Assembly (NCBI GenBank): GCA_945487035.1
Contig: CALYTI010000007.1
Location: forward strand, 24,178 to 88,177
Length of the DNA stretch: 64,000 nucleotides
From: an uncultured Bacteroidales bacterium
GTDB lineage: Bacteria; Bacteroidota; Bacteroidia; Bacteroidales; UBA932
Direction of reading: 5' to 3'
The notes beneath the pieces were generated by a model. That model had not been told where the DNA came from. It saw only the letters and a list, made by a program, of their open reading frames with translations, and did no database searches. Shown here one piece after another: positions 59,099 to 64,000 of the stretch; the stretch's first letter is position 1, and each line of letters opens with the position of its first letter. Made by a program: the position numbers and the translations under genes.

Positions 59099-60448
59099 AT
59101 GGAATATCCGGAACGAATATTCAAACGTAAAATTTACGATAGAATAAAAGAATGGAAGCTATCTAAAGACGGCAGTACCGCCCTTCTTATCAAGGGAGCC
59201 CGCCGTGTAGGAAAGTCAACAATTGCTGAAGAATTCGCCAGAAACGAGTACTCAACATACATAAAGGTAGATTTTGCTGATGCTCCTAAAGCCCTTTGGG
59301 AAGCTATTGACAATATAAGCGACCGAGACAGTTTTTTCCTCCAACTTCAGTTCATATACAATGTTCGTCTTGAGGAGCGCAAATCTGTCATAATCTTTGA
59401 CGAAATCCAGAAAGCTCCTAAAGTTCGGGAAGCCATTAAGTATCTTGTTAAAGACCACAGGTACGACTACATTGAGACCGGGTCTCTTCTTTCCATAAAG
59501 AAGAATACGCAAGGCATAGTTATTCCAAGTGAGGAAACACGTCTTGAAATGTATCCTATGGACTACGAAGAATTCCGTTGGGCTCTGGGCGACACCGTCA
59601 CAGTTCCGCTTTTGAAGGAGACATTTGAGAAACATCAAGGAGTCGGTGATGCCACCTGCCGAAAACTGATGCGGGATTTCCGTCTCTATATGCTGGTGGG
59701 AGGAATGCCACAGGCCGTCAGTACCTATCTTGACACAAAGAACCTGAGTGAGGTAGATGCCACTAAACGAGAGATTATCGAACTATACGCTGACGATTTT
59801 CGTAAGATAGATCCCACAGGTCGTGCTACCCGTATGTTTATGGCGGCCCCCTCTCAACTCACAGGCAATGGTTCCCGATATCAAGTCACCAGTGTTCTGG
59901 GACGCAGCCAAAATGAGAATGATATGAACGAACTGATTCAGGATATGGATGACAGTATGACCGTTAATTTCTCCTACCACGCAAACGATCCATCAGCAGG
60001 CCTGTCCCAGCACAAGAATATTGAACAGTACAAGATGTATGTCGGAGATACGGGTCTTTTCATCACAATGGCATTTTGGGATAAAGCAGTTACTGAGAAC
60101 ATTATCTATCAAAAACTGCTTAGCGACAAACTCGTCACAGACCTAGGCTACGTTTACGAAAATGTTGTAGCTCAGATGCTTCGTGCCCGTGGAGAAAAGC
60201 TCTATTATCACACTTGGCCTACTTCCAGTGGCAAACACAATTACGAGATAGATTTTCTTCTCTCCCGTGACTTTAAAATCTGCCCGATAGAGGTCAAATC
60301 TTCAGGATACAAGACTCACAAATCAATGGACGAGTTCTGCAGGAAGTTTTCACAGCACGTAGGAAAGAGATATCTTGTATATACGAAAGACTTGCGGAAG
60401 GACGAACAACTGATTATGGTTCCTGTTTATCATTGTTTGTTTATATAG
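59099..60448 (+). CDS. DUF4143 AAA-type ATPase (first copy)
   Basis: This 449-aa protein (ATG at 59099; GTG at 59090 also possible) has Walker A KGARRVGKSTIAEEF (about residue 31), Walker B VIIFDEIQKAPKVRE (about residue 96), GSLLSIKKN, and a C-terminal DUF4143 domain with HNYEIDFLLSRDFKICPIEVKSS, a PD-(D/E)xK-like core. DUF4143 ATPases are common in gut Bacteroidetes; their role is unsettled. The next gene (DUF2442) starts directly after the stop. Confidence 0.85.
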   Translation: MEYPERIFKRKIYDRIKEWKLSKDGSTALLIKGARRVGKSTIAEEFARNEYSTYIKVDFADAPKALWEAIDNISDRDSFFLQLQFIYNVRLEERKSVIIFDEIQKAPKVREAIKYLVKDHRYDYIETGSLLSIKKNTQGIVIPSEETRLEMYPMDYEEFRWALGDTVTVPLLKETFEKHQGVGDATCRKLMRDFRLYMLVGGMPQAVSTYLDTKNLSEVDATKREIIELYADDFRKIDPTGRATRMFMAAPSQLTGNGSRYQVTSVLGRSQNENDMNELIQDMDDSMTVNFSYHANDPSAGLSQHKNIEQYKMYVGDTGLFITMAFWDKAVTENIIYQKLLSDKLVTDLGYVYENVVAQMLRARGEKLYYHTWPTSSGKHNYEIDFLLSRDFKICPIEVKSSGYKTHKSMDEFCRKFSQHVGKRYLVYTKDLRKDEQLIMVPVYHCLFI

Positions 60449-60763
60449 ATGGAATCCAACTACGTTTCCGTACTTAATATGGATAGTGAATTCTTGCATA
60501 TAACCTCTGCCGAATACATTTCCGGCTATTTGCTGAAACTAACCTTCAGCAATGGTGATGTGCGCATGTTCGATTTCTCTCGAATATACAATAAGGGCAT
60601 TTTCGTCAAGCTCCAGAATCCCGAATACTTTCGCAATTTTACCCTGGACGGCTGGACTGTTGACTGGAATAATGAGATTGGCTTTGCCCCGGAGTACCTC
60701 CACGAGCAGGGCCTGCCGTTAGCTCTGGCGTGCAACGGAATGGAGAAAAAATGCAATTGGTAA
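60449..60763 (+). CDS. DUF2442-domain protein
   Basis: This 104-aa protein shows the DUF2442 pattern: GYLLKLTFSNGDVRMFDFSRIYNKGIF, LDGWTVDWNNEIGFAPEYL. Family members are short, of unknown function, and frequent near toxin-antitoxin or mobile genes. Its ATG abuts the ATPase stop with no gap, so they are co-translated. A 29-bp piece of this gene recurs at 63722-63750. Confidence 0.8.
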   Translation: MESNYVSVLNMDSEFLHITSAEYISGYLLKLTFSNGDVRMFDFSRIYNKGIFVKLQNPEYFRNFTLDGWTVDWNNEIGFAPEYLHEQGLPLALACNGMEKKCNW

Positions 60764-60805
60764 TCAGAACTGACGTTACTGCGCAGAAGAAGCCGGTAGA
60801 GGATG

Positions 60806-61429
60806 CTACAGTCTGAGGCCGATTCCGGCCATGCCGAAGGTGTTGGCGGCGGAGATATTGGCCTCAACGATTCCGAATACCTTGCCCTTACCGAACTGGA
60901 TGCCGATTGGCGCAAAATAAGGCACCGGCAACGGGATATGAAATGAAACTCCTGCACCGAGACCGGAATACATACTGAAACTCTCCCGTACAAGCCATTT
61001 GAATCTGAACGAGACACAGAATGCGCCATAAACTTTCGTCTGTCTTGTTGTGGAAACAGGGTCTGCATTCCAATCATAATACTGTGACGAACCAGTCTCA
61101 GATGGTGTGCGGTCGGCGTATTCCGGCAACAGCGGATACTGAAAGACATCCATCACCGTGAGGTGGGCATTGAGCAGAGCATTCACCTCCCATCGCTTTC
61201 TCCACTGATAAGTATATCCGATGTTGATTCCAGGCTGATAATATTCCCCATAACGCTGACCATGCTCATACATGTCTATTCTCTTTGAAATCCAAGGGTA
61301 TTCGAGAGAATGCATAAAACTCGGATAACCGGTGGTTATCTCTATCGAGCGCTGCTGGAATTGCGCAAACGCGGTTGCGGAACACAGCATCAGCAGCGCA
61401 ATGACAGTTGGAAAAAATGTCTTTTGCAT
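60806..61429 (-). CDS. Secreted beta-barrel-like protein of unknown function
   Basis: This 207-aa protein has a signal peptide (FPTVIALLMLCSATAFAQ) and alternating strands ending GMAGIGLRL, as in small outer-membrane barrels (INIGYTYQWRKRWEVNALLNAH). No family named. It stands alone, convergent with the DUF2442 gene, in an otherwise defence-like island. Confidence 0.6.
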   Translation of the reverse strand: MQKTFFPTVIALLMLCSATAFAQFQQRSIEITTGYPSFMHSLEYPWISKRIDMYEHGQRYGEYYQPGINIGYTYQWRKRWEVNALLNAHLTVMDVFQYPLLPEYADRTPSETGSSQYYDWNADPVSTTRQTKVYGAFCVSFRFKWLVRESFSMYSGLGAGVSFHIPLPVPYFAPIGIQFGKGKVFGIVEANISAANTFGMAGIGLRL

Positions 61430-61464
61430 TAGTCACAACCTATTCTTAATACCCCCCCATATTC

Positions 61465-61811
61465 CGTCTCCGTTCACCTTCTCGGACCGATAAAGCGGTC
61501 CCCGTTAAAATGAATCATATGGTCCGGGGTATCTGAAAACCACACCTCAGTTTCCCAAGCAATTACATCAAAGTGCTTCTTGAACTCTCTTGCACTAGGA
61601 AACGCGCTGACGTACACAATAATCCTTGGTTCCAGAGTGCACAAATTTACAAGAAAATCTCGGAACTCACTTATATTCTGCCTGAGTGTTATTCACAGAA
61701 ACTCCTGTACAAACTGCGGGCAGTGCGCGCAATCAATTTCAATGCAAAAATAGCAATTTTGTAGATTAAGCAGGCTCTATTCGGGTAATTTTGTCGATTA
61801 AGCTGATTCCG
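61465..61811 (-). pseudogene. Collapsed duplicate of the RM-Fic block
   Basis: Three pieces in order match 54151-54307 (restriction gene end; 154/157), 56671-56713 (methylase promoter) and 58367-58442 (Fic promoter; 74/76), joined by deletions. Between the second and third pieces is ~64 bp of unmatched DNA. The copied part would have been about 4.3 kb. This accounts for most of the gap 61430-61842. Confidence 0.85.
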
Positions 61812-61842
61812 ATAACTCACCACCAAAAAGAAATTGAAAGGA

Positions 61843-63045
61843 CTATAAGGTCATTCTGAATAGAGAAGGGATGTTGATTCTAAAAAAATCCTCTACAGGA
61901 AGCCCCTCCGGACCTACTATGAAAGAGTTGACAATATCCTTTTCAAACTTTTTCCTAAAGGCAAGATACCCGTCGATATTGCCCGCATGACCGCTTTTCA
62001 CTTCAATAGCAATCAGGCGCTCCCCTTTCTTAAGAACATAATCGCATTCATTTTTCTTTTCATCCCTCCAATAGAGCAGTTGGAAGCCGTCCAGAACTGC
62101 CCGCCCGGCAAGATACGCACCAACGGCAGACTCCACCTGCCTTCCCCATTCTGTCTTATTGAGAAGAGCTTCTTCAAATGTATGTTGACAATAACAATTT
62201 CTAAAAGCATTATTGTAAACCTGCATTTTTGGAATTGAGTTTTTCGTTTTGATAGCGGAGTTGTCATATTTTTGAATAGGCTTTATCAGCATCGTCTCAT
62301 CAAGTATTTTGAGATAAGAACTAATGGTTGGAACCGTTCCGCTATTGACTACCCCCTGCATCTTGGTGAGAGAAAGCTCCTGTGCAGAATAGATACTGCC
62401 AGTCTCGAAAACCTGACGGAGTAAAGATGGATTGCGGATTTCCTCTATATCAAGAATATCATGATTGAGAATAGGGGAAATGATAGCGTCTTCCATAATT
62501 CTGCGCCAGCGGTCTTCGTCATTTATATAGGGCGCCAGTCCTGGAAAACCTCCGAAATATATGAACTGTTCCATTGAGATACCGAAAGCATCCCTCATCT
62601 CATTCCACTCCCAATAACCCATTTTCAGTGTTTCGAACCTTCCTGTCAAAGATTCTTCTAGCCCTTTCTGAATCAGAAGACGGGATGAACCGAGAAGAAT
62701 AACCTTAAGGTTTCTCTTCTCTCTTGTATCCAGGTCCCATTCCTTTTTCACTATCTCGCTCCATCCTGCAATCTTTTGAATTTCATCAATGATAAGGAGA
62801 TGTTCTGGCTCATTATTCAACATCATTCTGATTCTGGTTTCGTGCCATTTCTCCGATATCCATTCTGTATTTGTTTTTCCGACGCTGTCAGCACTGAATA
62901 AACTGCACGGAATGGATGTCAGCTCAACGAATTGGCTAATCATTGTTGATTTTCCGACTTGGCGTGGGCCCATAATTACTTGTATGGTTCGCCTTGGTTC
63001 TGCCATTCGTGTCTCCAGGATTGATAATTGGGCTCGTCTGTACAT
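61843..63045 (-). CDS. DUF4143 AAA-type ATPase (second copy)
   Basis: This 400-aa protein has Walker A MGPRQVGKSTMISQF (about residue 25), Walker B LLIIDEIQKIAGWSE (about residue 83), sensor LLGSSRLLIQKG, and a C-terminal KNECDYVLKKGERLIAIEVKSG nuclease-like core. It is only distantly similar to the copy at 59099, so this is not a recent duplication. Three 22-bp repeats lie at its promoter. Confidence 0.87.
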   Translation of the reverse strand: MYRRAQLSILETRMAEPRRTIQVIMGPRQVGKSTMISQFVELTSIPCSLFSADSVGKTNTEWISEKWHETRIRMMLNNEPEHLLIIDEIQKIAGWSEIVKKEWDLDTREKRNLKVILLGSSRLLIQKGLEESLTGRFETLKMGYWEWNEMRDAFGISMEQFIYFGGFPGLAPYINDEDRWRRIMEDAIISPILNHDILDIEEIRNPSLLRQVFETGSIYSAQELSLTKMQGVVNSGTVPTISSYLKILDETMLIKPIQKYDNSAIKTKNSIPKMQVYNNAFRNCYCQHTFEEALLNKTEWGRQVESAVGAYLAGRAVLDGFQLLYWRDEKKNECDYVLKKGERLIAIEVKSGHAGNIDGYLAFRKKFEKDIVNSFIVGPEGLPVEDFFRINIPSLFRMTL

Positions 63046-63061
63046 AAAATATTTTTTTCTT

Positions 63062-63091
63062 CAAAGATACGCCTATTTTACAAAATCACAA
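63062..63091 (-). promoter_or_regulatory. Promoter for the second DUF4143 ATPase
   Basis: On the minus strand TTG (63091-63089), 19 nt, TATCTTTG (63069-63062), 16 nt before the ATG at 63045. The -33 falls inside the first 22-bp repeat. Confidence 0.65.
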
Positions 63092-63139
63092 GTTATATTT
63101 TACAAAATCTTTAATTGTATTTTATAAAATCCTTATTAA
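63074..63139. repeat. Three 22-bp tandem repeats at the ATPase promoter
   Basis: TATTTTACAAAATC begins units at 63074 and 63096, and TATTTTATAAAATC at 63118, exactly 22 bp apart. Each contains a near-palindrome ATTTTACAAAAT. The spacing of two helical turns suggests cooperative protein binding. Confidence 0.75.
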
Positions 63140-63149
63140 AATTGCTCTC

Positions 63150-63217
63150 AAGCTGACAAAACAAAAACAGCCTGTTTCCACTTAGTGGAAGCTCAACATT
63201 TTGAGATTCCGTCAAAT
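63150..63217 (+). repeat. Island 3 direct repeat, copy 2
   Basis: Partner of 58956-59023, same orientation. It contains the small hairpin TTCCACTTAGTGGAA, absent from copy 1. Confidence 0.65.
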
Positions 63218-63257
63218 GTTAACTCTCCCGTAGCAACCGCCAACTTTCATTCAGCTC

Positions 63258-63383
63258 GTACACCAGGACACTTTCTCCTGTACGGAATGTCATTATTTAC
63301 TCACTTTGTACACCAGAAGCCTTTCTCCTGTACGAACTGCCGATTTTCACCCGGTTTGTACACCACAGGGCTTCCTCCTGTAC
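63258..63383 (+). repeat. Hairpin array 1: three units at 50-bp period
   Basis: 26-bp repeats start at 63258, 63308 and 63358. Each begins GTACACCA and ends CCTGTAC (first two TTTCTCCTGTAC), and can fold GTAC..AGGA / TCCTGTAC. The 24-bp intervals differ from each other. Confidence 0.75.
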
Positions 63384-63418
63384 AAAATACTGGCAGTACC
63401 CTCAGACTCTCCGAAGTT

Positions 63419-63658
63419 TTCCTCATCCGACACATGAGGAACAAAATCGCCCTCCCACACACTTTTCCCTCCTCATCCATATCATCAGGAAAACCGCAAC
63501 CTGCCACTCAGTCCTCTCTACACCACATCCCCATTTTCCTCATGTGTTACATCAGGAGCAAAATCGTACTTCCGCGCACATTTTGTTCCTCATCTGATAC
63601 TTCAGGAAGAAAAACACCCTCCCAGACACTTTGCAGTCCTTATGTGTCACATCAGGAA
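63419..63658 (+). repeat. Hairpin array 2: five units
   Basis: 23-nt hairpins (TTCCTCAT, 7-nt loop, ATGAGGAA or ATCAGGAA) start at 63419, 63469, 63536, 63586 and 63636. The steps are 50, 67, 50 and 50 bp. Intervals after units 1, 3 and 4 resemble each other (AAAATCGCCCTCCCACACAC-like), so the whole 50 bp repeats. Confidence 0.75.
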
Positions 63659-63721
63659 ATGGGAAAAGCAAAATAATGGGTTATTTTCGCTTTTGGGGCC
63701 TGAAAACCGAAGTAAAAGAAT

Positions 63722-63750
63722 ATTTCTCACGAATATACAATAAGGGAATT
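63722..63750 (+). pseudogene. 29-bp fragment of the DUF2442 gene
   Basis: 27 of 29 bases match 60573-60601 and keep the frame for YFSRIYNKGI. The frame continues ~20 codons into the first CACCGCGCG arm and stops. Confidence 0.5.
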
Positions 63751-63775
63751 CAACAGGACAATAGAACTTTTGAAA

Positions 63776-63920
63776 TTCACCGCGCGACGAGGTGAAACAT
63801 AAGTCGTTGTTTGTCAGACACTTACACTTCACAAGGTCGCGTGGTGAGACCAATTTGGCTTCACCGCGCGCCGAAGTACCGCGTAACTCCCTGATAATCA
63901 ATGATACCCGGCGCGCGGTG
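63776..63920. repeat. Two tandem large inverted repeats (CACCGCGCG arms)
   Basis: Arms CACCGCGCGAC (63778-63788) / GTCGCGTGGTG (63836-63846; 10 of 11 paired) and CACCGCGCGCC (63862-63872) / GGCGCGCGGTG (63910-63920; perfect) enclose loops of 47 and 37 nt. The GC-rich arms stand out in A+T-rich DNA. Confidence 0.65.
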
Positions 63921-63945
63921 ATTTGCATAATAGAATGGCATTTGC

Positions 63946-64000
63946 AGCAGGATCGGCAAGAACGAGCAACTTCGGCAAAAACAAGCAGGATCGGCAAGAA
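63946..64000 (+). repeat. 19-bp tandem repeat running off the window
   Basis: Units start at 63946, 63965 and 63984 (AGCAGGATCGGCAAGAACG, AGCAACTTCGGCAAAAACA, AGCAGGATCGGCAAGAA...). The third unit is cut by the window end. Confidence 0.7.

Noticed and set aside
59099..60763. DUF4143 ATPase plus DUF2442 as a classical toxin-antitoxin pair
   Set aside because: The ATPase is far too large for a standard toxin or antitoxin, and I know no such activity for this pairing. Only the gene coupling is reported.
63258..63658. CRISPR array
   Set aside because: Repeats are degenerate and of two kinds, several intervals resemble each other, and no cas gene is near. The 50-bp units repeat as a whole.
63185..63676. 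A 163-codon open frame through the hairpin arrays
   Set aside because: The 50-bp period is not a multiple of three, so repeated units are read in different frames. No promoter or recognisable domain is present.
63647..63997. A 116-codon leftward frame at the right edge
   Set aside because: It runs through inverted and tandem repeats with odd composition; better explained by the repeats than as a gene.

Overview
The window comes from a Bacteroidota chromosome, most likely an uncultured gut-type Bacteroidales. The evidence is repeated promoters of the TTTG / N19-21 / TAnnTTTG type, a general lack of Shine-Dalgarno sites, typical lipoprotein signal peptides, and families common in this phylum: OprP-like porin, fimbrillin-like lipoprotein, DUF47, Na+/H+ pyrophosphatase, EttA and DUF5715. 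The species cannot be named from sequence alone.

Core blocks. 0-10.1 kb: fba (partial), gmk-nadD, a membrane acyltransferase, kdgK-eda, a three-gene envelope operon, a membrane-anchored AraC-type regulator, and a Na/Pi cotransporter. 17.7-29.8 kb: GNAT / ketopantoate-reductase-like / pgi; an M28-like protein lacking metal ligands; a TPR protein with an MsbA-like ABC exporter and a VanZ protein; GtrA; and an aromatic amino acid operon (chorismate mutase-prephenate dehydratase, prephenate dehydrogenase, DAHP synthase). 29.8-40.7 kb: a long leftward run (DUF47, membrane LuxR-type regulator, OprP-like porin, LTD lipoprotein, two CYTH or CYTH-like proteins, DASS transporter, membrane protein) divergent from a membrane pyrophosphatase, reading as a phosphate/pyrophosphate locus. 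40.7-48.0 kb: ettA, HAD phosphatase, LAS-type peptidase, Stealth-type transferase and PlsC-like acyltransferase in one leftward run, then a patatin, tRNA-Gln and an alpha/beta hydrolase.

Accessory blocks are visibly more A+T-rich. Island 1 (10.15-17.6 kb) is bracketed by directly repeated ~36-bp hairpin elements and holds an ImmA/IrrE-PIN pair, two unknown genes, a nuclease-helicase of the DUF2075 type, and truncated TfoX and DUF3800 genes. More copies of the same hairpin lie inside the island and at 48.1 kb. Island 2 (48.1-49.4 kb) is a PIN toxin-antitoxin pair between 118-bp direct repeats of a regulator gene. At 49.4-53.8 kb a large secreted multidomain nuclease is split by one in-frame TGA and preceded by a 49-aa peptide gene. 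Island 3 (54.0-64.0 kb) has a BsuBI/PstI-type restriction-modification system, a Fic protein with its own putative operator, two DUF4143 ATPases, DUF2442, and several scars. One 347-bp scar is a collapsed ~98%-identical duplicate of the 4.3-kb RM-Fic block.

The last 860 bp has no convincing gene but carries 8 hairpin units, mostly at exact 50-bp period, two large tandem inverted repeats and a 19-bp tandem repeat running off the window. These arrays, the cassette-bounding hairpin element and the RM scar are the strongest candidates for something new.
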